Positions 7,194-16,206 of a stretch of 64,000 nucleotides of DNA are shown in pieces. The notes beneath the pieces are model-generated. The model had not been told where the DNA came from, searched no databases, and saw nothing but the letters and a program-made list of their open reading frames with translations. The position numbers were made by a program, and so were the translations under genes. The stretch's first letter is position 1. Every line of letters starts with the position of its first letter. This DNA is from Vagococcus silagei (GTDB lineage Bacteria; Bacillota; Bacilli; Lactobacillales; Vagococcaceae): NCBI RefSeq assembly GCF_004795745.1, contig NZ_SDGV01000022.1:1-64000 (forward strand), read 5' to 3'.

Positions 7194-8442
7194 GTTCTTG
7201 TGCTTTCATGATTCGAATTTGATCGCCATCACTCACAGTTTTGTTTAACTCTAAAACTATTTTTTTATCAATTAATTGATTGTTTTCATCAATTGCGACA
7301 ACTGTTTCAGTTTTTGCTAGTATTTTTATTCTAACTTTTTTTGCAATTTTTTCTGAGCCTAGTATACCTTTTTGATCCTCAACAATTAAAACATAAGTAC
7401 CACCCTTATCTTCATGAACAGCGTCACTTGGCACACAGTATTTATATTCTTTTGAGCTCTTTTCAATTGAAAAACTTGCCTCTGACCCATATTTTAATTG
7501 TGATTCGCCTAATTCAACTACAACATCCAATTTTAAATTATTTTCTACATTAGGTTTAACTTCAATCACTTGAGCATTTTCTTTTAATTTTTCAACATTT
7601 GCTTTATCAACACCGATAACTTTACCTTTTGAACCATTCATAAAATACTTTTGACTTTCTTTATCCACTTGCAATGTCAAAATATCTGTTGCTGTTTCAT
7701 TTTCAATGGTCATTAAAGCTTGGCTCGTCACTGTATCACCTACTTGATTTTTTATTGTTGAAACATAACCTGTAATAGGTGACTGTATGATACCCTTATT
7801 ATTTTTTAGTGTCTGTAAAGCTTGTAAACGATTGGCACTATCACGAGACATTTCCGCATTTTTATTAACCTCTGCTTCACTTTCAGCTAATTTTAGAGCT
7901 TGACTAGCAACTAATACGTTGCTTTCTTTTTGAGTTTTTGCTTGTTCTAGCTGGCTTTCTAAATCTGAAAGTGATTCAGATTCACCACTCGCTTTTGCCT
8001 TTTCCAGTTTTCCAGAAATAATCGCAACTTTACGTTCTTCATCCTTAACCACTTGCTGGTAGGTCTCGTTTGCTTGATCTACACGTAAAGATTGAATCGC
8101 CATATTTTTTTCTAACGCATTTATTTGTTCATCTAACAAATTTTGGTCAACTTGAAACAATGGACTACCTTTTTCTACTTTTTGTCCAAGATACGCATTA
8201 ACCCCAGTAATTCTTAGATTTTCTTCTGAAAAAATTGGTGTGTTTTGTTTTTTTCTAACCGTTCCTATAGAAGTAAATTCTTCTTCTAATCGCTGACTAC
8301 TCACTTCAGAAGTCGCTATTTTAGGAACCGTAAAACTCTTTGTTGCTCTAGATATGAAAGTAAATACAAGCATCACAAATAAGAATAAGATGATGAACCA
8401 ATATTTATTTTTCTTAATTTTTTTTCTTTTATCGCTTCTCAC
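7180..8442 (-). CDS. HlyD/RND-type membrane fusion (adaptor) protein
   Basis: This 420-residue protein has an N-terminal anchor (about 13-30), a first lipoyl half (TSIGTVRKKQNTPIFSEENLRI), a long helical hairpin of about 130 residues (NALEKNM to LQALQTLKNN), the second lipoyl half (IQSPITGYVSTIKNQVGDTV) and C-terminal beta-barrel domains. This order is standard for Gram-positive MacA-like adaptors. It starts at GTG 8442 with GGAGGAAA upstream and sits tightly against the permease gene before it. It probably pairs with the downstream MacB-like protein and perhaps with the C39 exporter. Confidence 0.85.
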   Translation of the reverse strand: MRSDKRKKIKKNKYWFIILFLFVMLVFTFISRATKSFTVPKIATSEVSSQRLEEEFTSIGTVRKKQNTPIFSEENLRITGVNAYLGQKVEKGSPLFQVDQNLLDEQINALEKNMAIQSLRVDQANETYQQVVKDEERKVAIISGKLEKAKASGESESLSDLESQLEQAKTQKESNVLVASQALKLAESEAEVNKNAEMSRDSANRLQALQTLKNNKGIIQSPITGYVSTIKNQVGDTVTSQALMTIENETATDILTLQVDKESQKYFMNGSKGKVIGVDKANVEKLKENAQVIEVKPNVENNLKLDVVVELGESQLKYGSEASFSIEKSSKEYKYCVPSDAVHEDKGGTYVLIVEDQKGILGSEKIAKKVRIKILAKTETVVAIDENNQLIDKKIVLELNKTVSDGDQIRIMKAQEHEES

Positions 8443-9276
8443 TCACTTTTCCTCCGCTTGATTTAATGAATCACTCAATAAATACTTCTTGGTTACCTTC
8501 ATAAATAAGATTGGTAAAATAATCGAAATCACAGACGTTACAAATGCAAGGTTGGCTTGATTTAACTCAATCCCTGATATAAACACAGGCAAAGTCCAAA
8601 GTTGCTTTGATTTTATGAATATTAATATTTGTTCTAAACTTCCCCAGTAGTCAAATAAGTTAAGCATTACAGAAATGATAATTGCGGGTAGACACATTGG
8701 GACGCCTATTTTCCAAAAAATTTGAACATCTGAAGCCCCATCAATTTTTGCAGACTCAATAATATGTTTAGGGATACTTTTAAAGTAAGGATAAATAACA
8801 AATATAGAGAGTGTATTAAAAATAGCGGGTAAAATTAAAGCGGCATGTGTATCTAACAGACCCATTTTTTTTAAGACAATGTACTGTGGTAACATCGTAA
8901 CAACAAAGGGTAAAACCATTAAAATAATATAAAAATTATAAAGTACCTTCCGATACTTGAATTTCCCTTGCGCAAACCACCATGTTGCTGGTACATTAAC
9001 TACCACTTGCCCCACCAAAATTAACGACGTGACTTTTACTGAATTCCAAAAAGCGATGAAAAAAGCAGGCGTATCAAAAAGAAGGGCAACATAACCTCTA
9101 AGTGTTGGGAATTGAGGAATAAACAAAAATGAAATATAGTCATGACCTGACACATCATTTAATTTCGAAATATACTCTAGTACCTCTTCATTTCCCATAA
9201 ATGATCCTAAACAAATAAAGAGAATTGGATAAATCGTTAAAATAAGGACTGAAATTGCGATACTTTTTTTTATCAT
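8443..9276 (-). CDS. Sugar-type ABC permease, MalG/UgpE-like
   Basis: This 277-residue inner-membrane protein has six predicted hydrophobic segments and the EAA loop ESAKIDGASDVQIFWKIGVP near residue 175, the contact site for an importer ATPase. It belongs to the CUT1 carbohydrate permease group. Its ATG overlaps the stop of the partner permease by 4 bp. It is encoded within a bacteriocin-like operon rather than beside sugar enzymes, and no ATPase gene is present, so a shared MsmK-like ATPase or an ATPase-free role has to be assumed. Confidence 0.85.
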   Translation of the reverse strand: MIKKSIAISVLILTIYPILFICLGSFMGNEEVLEYISKLNDVSGHDYISFLFIPQFPTLRGYVALLFDTPAFFIAFWNSVKVTSLILVGQVVVNVPATWWFAQGKFKYRKVLYNFYIILMVLPFVVTMLPQYIVLKKMGLLDTHAALILPAIFNTLSIFVIYPYFKSIPKHIIESAKIDGASDVQIFWKIGVPMCLPAIIISVMLNLFDYWGSLEQILIFIKSKQLWTLPVFISGIELNQANLAFVTSVISIILPILFMKVTKKYLLSDSLNQAEEK

Positions 9277-10112
9277 AATACTCGCTCCTCATTTGTGTTT
9301 AAATATTTTTGAGCTGGCAATACAATAACTAAGATGGCCATTAAATACAGAACACCACCCGCAGCCATTTTTTGTAACGCCATTCCCGCAAACCAATTAT
9401 TAAATAAGTGCTGCAATAAATACATTTTTTCATGCGGATAATTTCCAGCTATTCCATAAATATCACGAAAAATTTTAAAAGCGTTAATAATTGAAAACAA
9501 GTACACCACAAAGGCTGTTGATTTTAGTTGTGGCAGTACAACATGAAAAAAAACTTGAAAACCACTTGCACCATCAACCCTTGCAGCTTCAATCATTTGT
9601 TTTGATATCTTAGAAATACCACCTAACCATAAAATCATCATATAGCCAAAATTTTTCCAAAGAAAAATTGTAACAATAACACCAAATGATAGATTTGTAT
9701 TCAGCCAGTCAATTGGTTGATGAATTAAACTATTTAACATACCTGACTGACCAAATAGAAATCGCCAAAATAAAGACATTGCTGCTGCAGGTATTGAAAG
9801 CGGAATAATATACCAAACTTTAAATGTATCAAAATAAGCGATTGTTTCATACATGACATATGAAAATAAAAGTGTTAGAACCATTAAAAGTGGAATTGAC
9901 ACCAGTAAAAATAAAATCGTATTTTTTGACGCCAACAAAAATGCATCATTTTTTAATACCTCAATTAAGCTTTGAAAGGGGCCTGCTTTTTTAGAACCCG
10001 AATCTAACACAACCATTATGACTATGTTAAATAGAGGTATCAGGTAAAATAGAGAAACGCCAACTAGACTAGGAAGTCCAATCAATTGAATCCAGTTCAC
10101 CTTTTTCCACAT
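9273..10112 (-). CDS. Sugar-type ABC permease, MalF/UgpA-like
   Basis: The protein is 279 residues from ATG 10112 (MWKKVNW), chosen because AAGGGGG lies just upstream; the frame is open 13 codons further. Six hydrophobic segments and the EAA loop EAARVDGASGFQVFFHVVLP (around residue 175) identify the first permease of a CUT1-type importer. It follows the solute-binding lipoprotein and overlaps the second permease, so the three form a complete importer membrane set without an ATPase. Confidence 0.85.
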   Translation of the reverse strand: MWKKVNWIQLIGLPSLVGVSLFYLIPLFNIVIMVVLDSGSKKAGPFQSLIEVLKNDAFLLASKNTILFLLVSIPLLMVLTLLFSYVMYETIAYFDTFKVWYIIPLSIPAAAMSLFWRFLFGQSGMLNSLIHQPIDWLNTNLSFGVIVTIFLWKNFGYMMILWLGGISKISKQMIEAARVDGASGFQVFFHVVLPQLKSTAFVVYLFSIINAFKIFRDIYGIAGNYPHEKMYLLQHLFNNWFAGMALQKMAAGGVLYLMAILVIVLPAQKYLNTNEERVL

Positions 10113-10128
10113 CTTCAAATCCCCCTTA

Positions 10129-12366
10129 TTACTCAGCCATGTATAATTCAATTTTACGATACGCTTTTTTCGATGCAGATTTTGGACTCATTTTTCCTGA
10201 AACAACCTCATCTATGTTCTCCATCAAAATTGAAAAAATAGTATCGTCAAAAGATGACGGTTTATTTAAACCCTCAAATTTTTCTGTCCATTGATTGATC
10301 GTTGTTTCACTAATACCTTCAAATTGTACCTCTTTCTTCTTACCTGAATCTAGTTGAATTTTTTTCACTTCAGGAAATGACTGTTCCTTTATCATCTGTT
10401 TAAAGGACTGCTTACTCACTGGAATTCCTGAAATTGAAAGCTGTGATTGTACATCTTCAGATAGTGCATTTTTAAGAAATTCGTACGCTTGGTCTTGCTT
10501 ATCACTTTTAGAAGAAATTGCTAAAATATTTTGAGGTATATAGTATTGCATCTTATTATCTTTTAATATAGACTCTGAAAATGATTTATCTATTTTTTTA
10601 CTAATTTCAGTTTCTTCAATTACAAAATAATTATCAACATAATCAAATGCCGTCTGAACCTCTCCTAGTGCAACATTATAAAGTACACCTCTACCAACAA
10701 CAAGTGTTGTTGATTCTGATAAATCCCATTCTTTAATATTTTTCATATAAACTAAATCATATAATCTTTTAATTGATGTATAAAAATCGGTCACATCTTG
10801 TTTTGTCCACTCTTGTTTAACATTACTATAATAAATTCTATAAAATACCAACATCATATTATCAAAATTATAATTTTCAAAAACAGGTGTTTTACTTTTC
10901 TGACTAAGTTTGACTAGATAATCCGTTAATTCCTTTAGGCTGTTTGTATGTTTTGCCAAGTCTGAGTCTCCGTACGCACTCATTCCGGCAAAGGTCATTG
11001 GTAATCCATAATATTTATCTCCCTGTTTATATGCTGACAAAACATTCGTAAATATCTTATCTGATTGTTGTTCTTTTATTATCTCAGCTAAATCTAATAA
11101 TAAGTTTTGATCAATATAATTTTGAGCACGCACTCCATCCAATAATAAAATGTCTGGGCCATCACCACTCGCAAGCTGTGTATTTAATTTCTTCAACGCA
11201 TCATTAAATGTCACACCATCCTCTACTCCAATTTCAAGCGACACTTTAATATCTGTGTGTTTATTTTCATAATCATTGCTAGCTACACGTACTGCTTCAT
11301 TTTGACGAAGTTCATTTTCTGTCAAAGCATAAATTTTCAAGGTATTAGCTTCTGTATTTTTAACTTCCTTCTGACCTTCTGGGTTATAATTAAATAATTT
11401 ATTTCCGTCTGGCGTTTCAAGAAAGGCTAGAATATTTTTTTTACCCCCTGGTATTACATTCAAAAGTTTATTTTTAGGATTTGACAATTGTGTTGCACGC
11501 TTCTCCATGAATTTTTGTTGCCCTTTGTCTGATACCTTTACAATATCATCAGTTAATGACAAGAGTAGCGATTGATCATCTTTACCATCAAAAGCAAAAA
11601 CAATATTTTCAATATTTTTTTCTTTCAATACTATTTTATTGGCTTCTGTAAAAGCTTTACTCAGTGACTCAACTTTAGCATTTTCCAGATTAATCTTTTT
11701 AAACCCATTTAATGTTAAAAAATATAAATTATTTTTATACTGTTCAAAAGACAATACGAGTTCTTTTTCAGATAAAATTTGTTGGGCATTCCCTGATGTC
11801 ATATCAAAAAGAAACGATCCTTTTTCACCTAAACCAACAGCCTGCTTCTCATCTACCCAAAACAAAGTTTGAATCTTTTGTTCTGTAATCATTGTATTTA
11901 TTTCATTTGATAATTTTTCTATTTTTTTATCTTTTGTCAATTCAAAAATTTCTTGTCGTAAATTTGACTCGTCTGGACCATCTGCAATAACGGTTCTAAT
12001 TAAACCTCTTCCATCCTCTGCAAGACGAACATCCGCATATTCCTTTTGTGTACCTGTTAACTGCGTACCAATATCAACCTGGTCTTCCCATGATTTTCCG
12101 TTATTTTCCGATGTCATAGTCTTAATTGTTTTTTCATCTTTTGTTTTCATCACAATCATTAATTGGCCATTATTATTTGGTAAAATATCCAAAACATGAC
12201 CAGCATCCTTTGGCAACTCAATCTCTGATTCTTTAAAAACAGATACTTTTTCAGTTTTCTCATCATTTTTTTTATCAATCTTATCTTCTTTTTTTGAACT
12301 ACAGCCTGTCCCAAATATAAGTATAATCGATAGAAAACTCAACATTAACCATTCAAATTTTTTCAT
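10129..12366 (-). CDS. Lipoprotein: beta-propeller-like N-half fused to an ABC solute-binding domain
   Basis: The protein is 745 residues from ATG 12366 (MKKFEWLM; GGAG upstream), preferred over an upstream TTG. A signal peptide ends in a lipobox with Cys22 (FGTGC), then a Ser/Lys/Glu-rich linker. Residues of about 45-340 show repeated blades, one containing the Asp-box-like SENNGKSWED, as in sialidase or BNR propellers. From about 345 the sequence is a family 1 extracellular solute-binding protein (NEAVRVASNDYENKHTDIKV, LNTQLASGDGPDILLLDG). The family-typical size is about 420, so the N-half is an added domain. It probably captures a ligand for the downstream permeases; the ligand is unknown. 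Confidence 0.7.
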   Translation of the reverse strand: MKKFEWLMLSFLSIILIFGTGCSSKKEDKIDKKNDEKTEKVSVFKESEIELPKDAGHVLDILPNNNGQLMIVMKTKDEKTIKTMTSENNGKSWEDQVDIGTQLTGTQKEYADVRLAEDGRGLIRTVIADGPDESNLRQEIFELTKDKKIEKLSNEINTMITEQKIQTLFWVDEKQAVGLGEKGSFLFDMTSGNAQQILSEKELVLSFEQYKNNLYFLTLNGFKKINLENAKVESLSKAFTEANKIVLKEKNIENIVFAFDGKDDQSLLLSLTDDIVKVSDKGQQKFMEKRATQLSNPKNKLLNVIPGGKKNILAFLETPDGNKLFNYNPEGQKEVKNTEANTLKIYALTENELRQNEAVRVASNDYENKHTDIKVSLEIGVEDGVTFNDALKKLNTQLASGDGPDILLLDGVRAQNYIDQNLLLDLAEIIKEQQSDKIFTNVLSAYKQGDKYYGLPMTFAGMSAYGDSDLAKHTNSLKELTDYLVKLSQKSKTPVFENYNFDNMMLVFYRIYYSNVKQEWTKQDVTDFYTSIKRLYDLVYMKNIKEWDLSESTTLVVGRGVLYNVALGEVQTAFDYVDNYFVIEETEISKKIDKSFSESILKDNKMQYYIPQNILAISSKSDKQDQAYEFLKNALSEDVQSQLSISGIPVSKQSFKQMIKEQSFPEVKKIQLDSGKKKEVQFEGISETTINQWTEKFEGLNKPSSFDDTIFSILMENIDEVVSGKMSPKSASKKAYRKIELYMAE

Positions 12367-12383
12367 TATTTTCAACACTCCAT

Positions 12384-14552
12384 TCAATTTTTAATGGATA
12401 CAAGTGACCCTCCATTAATTGATAGTATTTCATCACATTTTTCCAATAAATTTTTATTATGTGAAATATGGATAACTATTTTTTCATTCATTACATCTGA
12501 AATATAATTCATAATTTTATTAGTACTATATGCATCTAATTGACTAAATGCTTCATCTAAAATTAATACACTTGGTTTCATAATTAAAGCTCTTACAATT
12601 GCAATTCGCTGTTTTTGGCCACCTGATAAATTTTGAGCATTTTCACCAACAATAAAGTCATAAATTGATTCTCCACCACCGAACATGTCAAACAAACCAC
12701 ATTCATAACAAATAATATCAAGTTCTTCTTGTTTTACTTCATCACAACCTATAGTTAAATTCGACTGAATCGATCCTTTAAATAAAAATGTATCCTGTGA
12801 TACATAAATAATTTTCTTTCTTAAATAGTCCAAGGGAACATCTTTAATATCAACAGTATTACATTTTATTTCCCCACTTGTTGGAACTTCTAGTGCCGTT
12901 AAAAGCTTTATAAAAGTACTTTTACCACTACCACTGTCTCCAACAATGCCAAAACTTTTTCCTCTTGTAAACTGAAAATTTATATTATCTAAAATATTAT
13001 TTCTATAACCATATGCAAAAGAAACATTTTCAATAGAAATAGTATAAAATAAGTTCTCTATTAATTTATCTTTACATTTTATAACATTTTGATTGTTAAA
13101 TTCTGTATTAGCATCTAAAACATCATTTATTCTGTCTATCGAAACAATAACTTGTTGAAATTGCGGAACAATTGCAATAATACTTTTAATTGGTGACATA
13201 AAATAAGTTAATAACATTTCAAACAAAATTAAATCTCCTAAAGTCATTACACCACTAATAACTAAATTACTACCTATCCAAAGAATAAGTAATGTTCCAA
13301 TAGTATCAATAGCATCTACCTTAACATTTAAAGTAACTTGCAATTTTCCCAACCGATAATTACTCTTCAAAAAGTCCGATAAAATTTTAGAAAATTTTGA
13401 TATTTTTTTCTCCTCACTTGAAGTAGATTTAATTGTAATAATTCCATCAGAAGATTCCTTAATTTGAGAGATAACTTCTGTATAATTCTTTTTTAAATTA
13501 ATACTTTCTGTTCGAATTGAATTTTTATATAAAAAAATAATAACTAAATACAATATAACCATAACCATTGTTAAAAGAAATAATTGAACATTTATATTAA
13601 TAAGAATCAAACTAGCAACCACAAGTAATAAAGAATTAATAATCATAGATATACCTGAACTTGAAAGTAACATCCTAATATCCGTAATATCCTGAAATCT
13701 AGAGACAATTTCCCCAGTATCAATACTATAAAAAAAAGAAAGTGGTAATTTAACAAGTTTATTAAAAAAATTTGAAATTAAATATTTATCAATATTTAAA
13801 GATAATTTTAAAATAAAAAAATTTTTAATAAGATTAAAAATAATATTAACTAATGTTACCAACAAAAATAGTATAAACAATCGATTCATACTATTGAATA
13901 ACAAATTAAACTGTTCTCTAAAACCATCTATTTGAATCCCACTTGAACCTAAAGACTTTCCAATTATGAACTCATCAATAATTTTTCTATAAACAAAAGA
14001 AGTAAAAATAGAAAAAAACGCCATAATAATAGAAACAGTTAATATTACAAATACCTTATTTCTATTTTCAATAATAAGTTTATAATACTTTACTTTACTT
14101 TTTTTATTGTTATTAATTTTATTAAAATTCATTCCAGGAAATACAGTTATAATATATCCCGTCCACAATTCTTTAAATTCTTCTACACTAATTATTTTAT
14201 TTCCATCACCAGGATCAAAAATAGATACTCTATTTGCTTCAACCTTATTTATCACAATATAGTGCGCCTCTAAATTTTTTGTAATCACATGAGCAATAAA
14301 CGGTCCTACATTCGTAGATGAATTCATAAAATCCAAAAGATCCACATAATTTCCTTTAAAAGCATCTGCTTCAAAATTATACTTTTTTGCTGTTTCAATT
14401 AATGACAAAATATTACTACCATTTTGATCAACTTTTGCTTCTTCTCTTAATTCAACCATACTTATATTAACACCATAATATTTAAATATAGTGGCAAGAC
14501 AAGCTATACCACAATCTTGTTTATTGTGTTGTTTCACTCCATTCATTCTCAT
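12384..14552 (-). CDS. Bacteriocin-processing C39 peptidase / ABC exporter
   Basis: This 722-residue protein has an N-terminal C39 peptidase with Cys14 (QDCGIACL), His97 (EAHYIVIN) and Asp113 (IFDPGDG). A six-helix exporter domain (about 155-450) follows, then an ATPase with Walker A GDSGSGKST, signature LSGGQKQR, Walker B VLILDEAF and switch His in HISHNK. It should cut double-glycine leaders and export the mature peptide. The substrate gene lies just upstream (14676-14882). Codon use is markedly more AT-rich than in the downstream genes. A hairpin (14567-14598) lies between its start and the precursor gene. Start ATG 14552, with ATG 14546 possible. Confidence 0.93.
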   Translation of the reverse strand: MRMNGVKQHNKQDCGIACLATIFKYYGVNISMVELREEAKVDQNGSNILSLIETAKKYNFEADAFKGNYVDLLDFMNSSTNVGPFIAHVITKNLEAHYIVINKVEANRVSIFDPGDGNKIISVEEFKELWTGYIITVFPGMNFNKINNNKKSKVKYYKLIIENRNKVFVILTVSIIMAFFSIFTSFVYRKIIDEFIIGKSLGSSGIQIDGFREQFNLLFNSMNRLFILFLLVTLVNIIFNLIKNFFILKLSLNIDKYLISNFFNKLVKLPLSFFYSIDTGEIVSRFQDITDIRMLLSSSGISMIINSLLLVVASLILININVQLFLLTMVMVILYLVIIFLYKNSIRTESINLKKNYTEVISQIKESSDGIITIKSTSSEEKKISKFSKILSDFLKSNYRLGKLQVTLNVKVDAIDTIGTLLILWIGSNLVISGVMTLGDLILFEMLLTYFMSPIKSIIAIVPQFQQVIVSIDRINDVLDANTEFNNQNVIKCKDKLIENLFYTISIENVSFAYGYRNNILDNINFQFTRGKSFGIVGDSGSGKSTFIKLLTALEVPTSGEIKCNTVDIKDVPLDYLRKKIIYVSQDTFLFKGSIQSNLTIGCDEVKQEELDIICYECGLFDMFGGGESIYDFIVGENAQNLSGGQKQRIAIVRALIMKPSVLILDEAFSQLDAYSTNKIMNYISDVMNEKIVIHISHNKNLLEKCDEILSINGGSLVSIKN

Positions 14553-14566
14553 GACACCATCCCTAA

Positions 14567-14598
14567 AATAAGCTCTTTCAATTTTGAAAGAGCTTATT
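14567..14598 (-). terminator. Hairpin just before the exporter gene
   Basis: Perfect 15-bp stem (AATAAGCTCTTTCAA with its complement, 2-nt loop) lies 15 bases before the exporter start on the minus strand. It may be a terminator-like attenuator, an mRNA-stabilising stem or a processing site. Confidence 0.55.
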
Positions 14599-14638
14599 CC
14601 TATATAATAATTTTATCTTTCAACATTTTTAACAAAAG

Positions 14639-14668
14639 AAGAACTCTTCTTTGTATGGAAGAGTTCTT
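14639..14668 (-). terminator. Hairpin after the precursor gene
   Basis: Stem AAGAACTCTTC / GAAGAGTTCTT, 8 bases past the precursor stop, followed on the minus strand by a T-rich stretch. It would let the precursor be made in excess over the transport genes. Confidence 0.6.
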
Positions 14669-14675
14669 AAAATTA

Positions 14676-14882
14676 TTAGTATGGATGCCCTGGTCCAGAA
14701 ATGCCACTATAAGAAATATAATTATAATAATGACCTTTTCTTTCAGAATGTGCTCCAGCATTATATATAGCATCACTTTTATTTCTCATATGATTAGATG
14801 TATATCTACACTTTGAACAATAATAATGATAACATAATCCACCAGATACCTTCTTCTTTTCACCTAAATTTAACTTTTTCAT
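14676..14882 (-). CDS. Double-glycine bacteriocin-like precursor peptide
   Basis: This 68-residue peptide has an N-terminus (MKKLNLGEKKKVSGG, residues 1-15) that is a short double-glycine leader, with cleavage expected after Gly15 by the adjacent C39 exporter. The 53-residue mature part has Cys17, Cys22 and Cys25, six His and many Tyr, with C-x2-C, 19 residues, then H-x5-H (Cys22, Cys25, His45, His51). That resembles a zinc-finger spacing. It ends in a Gly/Ser/Pro-rich tail (GISGPGHPY). A strong ribosome binding site (ggagggag) and a consensus promoter precede it. I recognise no known bacteriocin class; antimicrobial activity is inferred from context only. Confidence 0.75.
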   Translation of the reverse strand: MKKLNLGEKKKVSGGLCYHYYCSKCRYTSNHMRNKSDAIYNAGAHSERKGHYYNYISYSGISGPGHPY

Positions 14883-14913
14883 CTTTTACTCCCTCCAATC
14901 TGTTTTATTTTAT

Positions 14914-14942
14914 ATTATAATATTACCACGTTTTAAAATCAA
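14914..14942 (-). promoter_or_regulatory. Promoter of the bacteriocin-like operon
   Basis: On the minus strand: -35 TTGATT (14937-14942), 17-bp spacer, -10 TATAAT (14914-14919), about 20 bp before the precursor ribosome binding site. Confidence 0.75.
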
Positions 14943-14963
14943 ACACAATAAGTTTCTTTGTTT

Positions 14964-14979
14964 TTTAAAGCGCTTACTT
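14964..14979. promoter_or_regulatory. Possible cre (CcpA) site upstream of the operon promoter
   Basis: TTTAAAGCGCTTACTT has the AAAGCGCTT centre of catabolite-responsive elements but departs from the consensus at the outer positions. It lies about 22 bp upstream of the -35. It would fit an operon that carries sugar-type permeases. Confidence 0.35.
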
Positions 14980-15179
14980 TGTCAGAAACTAAACGACAAT
15001 AGAATTAACGTTTTATATTAATTCATATTATAATTATTTTTTACAACTTTAACTATATTACAAATTACCTTTATAACTTTTCTATAATGAATAGGTTACA
15101 CTTTGGATAGGCTACACTTGACTAGACAGAAAAAATAAGGTGCCTATACTTAATAAAAAACAGATTAGAAGCTTATCTC

Positions 15180-15476
15180 ATGACAACTAACAGAAAACCA
15201 AGACGGACCTTTAAAGAATCGTTTAAGAAACAAATGGTGGAACTCCATAAATCAGGAAAACCTAGAAAAGATATTTTAAGAGAATATGATTTAACGCCAT
15301 CAACTTTTGACAATTGGGTCAAACAATACAATCAGTCAGGATCATTCAAAGAGAAAGATAATTTGACGCCAGAAGAAAAAGAGTTGCGTGAATTACGTAA
15401 ACTAAATAAAGAATTGATGATGGAGAATGATATTTTAAAGCAAGCAGCGCTGATATTCGGACGAAACGAAAAATAA
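15180..15476 (+). CDS. IS3-family transposase orfA (copy 2)
   Basis: This 98-residue protein starts MTTNRKPRRTFKESFKKQM, with the HTH REYDLTPSTFDNWVKQ and the conserved end MMENDILKQAALIFGRN. Unlike copy 1 it is full length with no early stop. A canonical -1 shift at its end does not lead into its orfB, because the spacing to orfB is 10 nt shorter than in copy 1. Confidence 0.85.
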   Translation: MTTNRKPRRTFKESFKKQMVELHKSGKPRKDILREYDLTPSTFDNWVKQYNQSGSFKEKDNLTPEEKELRELRKLNKELMMENDILKQAALIFGRNEK

Positions 15477-15501
15477 TTACCAAAAACACTCAATATCAGC
15501 T

Positions 15502-16206
15502 ATGTGCAAAGTACTTGGTATTTCTAGACAAACTTACTATTATAAAGAAAAAGCAATGCCTTCTGAGGCAAAATTAGAAGAGTTTATTGAATCAATCCTT
15601 AATAAAAGTCGAAAAAATTATGGCACTCGAAAATTAGTTTCCAACTATACAAAAGTACATTTTAGAGCAGTGAAAACAACTGTCAATGACTCACCAAATA
15701 AGAATATACTAAATCGTAATTTTTCAAACAAAAGACCTTTAGAAGCTATCGTTACAGATTTAACTTATGTTCGAATAGGAAAAGCTTGGCATTATATTTG
15801 TCTGCTATTAGATTTATATAATCGAGAAATTATCGGATATACTTACGGAAATAAAACAGATGCGCACCTTGTTCGACAGGCTTTTGCGCGTATTCGATAT
15901 TCTTTAAAACATGTTGAAATATTTCATACGAATAGAGGAAAAGAATTTGATAACCAAACAATAGATCAAATTCTTGAAACTTTTGATATTGAACGGTCAC
16001 TTAGTAGAAAAGGCAGTCCGCATGACAATGCCGTAGCCGAATCTACCTATAAGTCTACGAAAGTAGAATTTGTTTATCCTAATCATTTCCAAACCTTAAA
16101 AGAATTAGAGATTCAGTTATTTGATTGCGTTCATTGGTGGAATAATTTTTGTCTACACAGTTCTTTAAATTATGAACCCCCTGTCTTTTCACCATATGAA
16201 AGATAG
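15502..16206 (+). pseudogene. IS3-family transposase orfB, inactivated
   Basis: This 234-residue frame compares with 278 in copy 1. Three lesions show on comparison. About 25 residues between YGTRK and LVSNYTK are deleted in frame. The catalytic FHTDRGKEF has become FHTNRGKEF (codon AAT at 15931-15933), which removes the second Asp of the DDE triad. The C-terminus is shortened, with RLHG changed to CLHS. The frame relation to orfA is also wrong for -1 shifting. The first Asp (VTDLTYVRIG) and the Glu (DNAVAEST) remain. The protein cannot be catalytically active. Confidence 0.85.
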
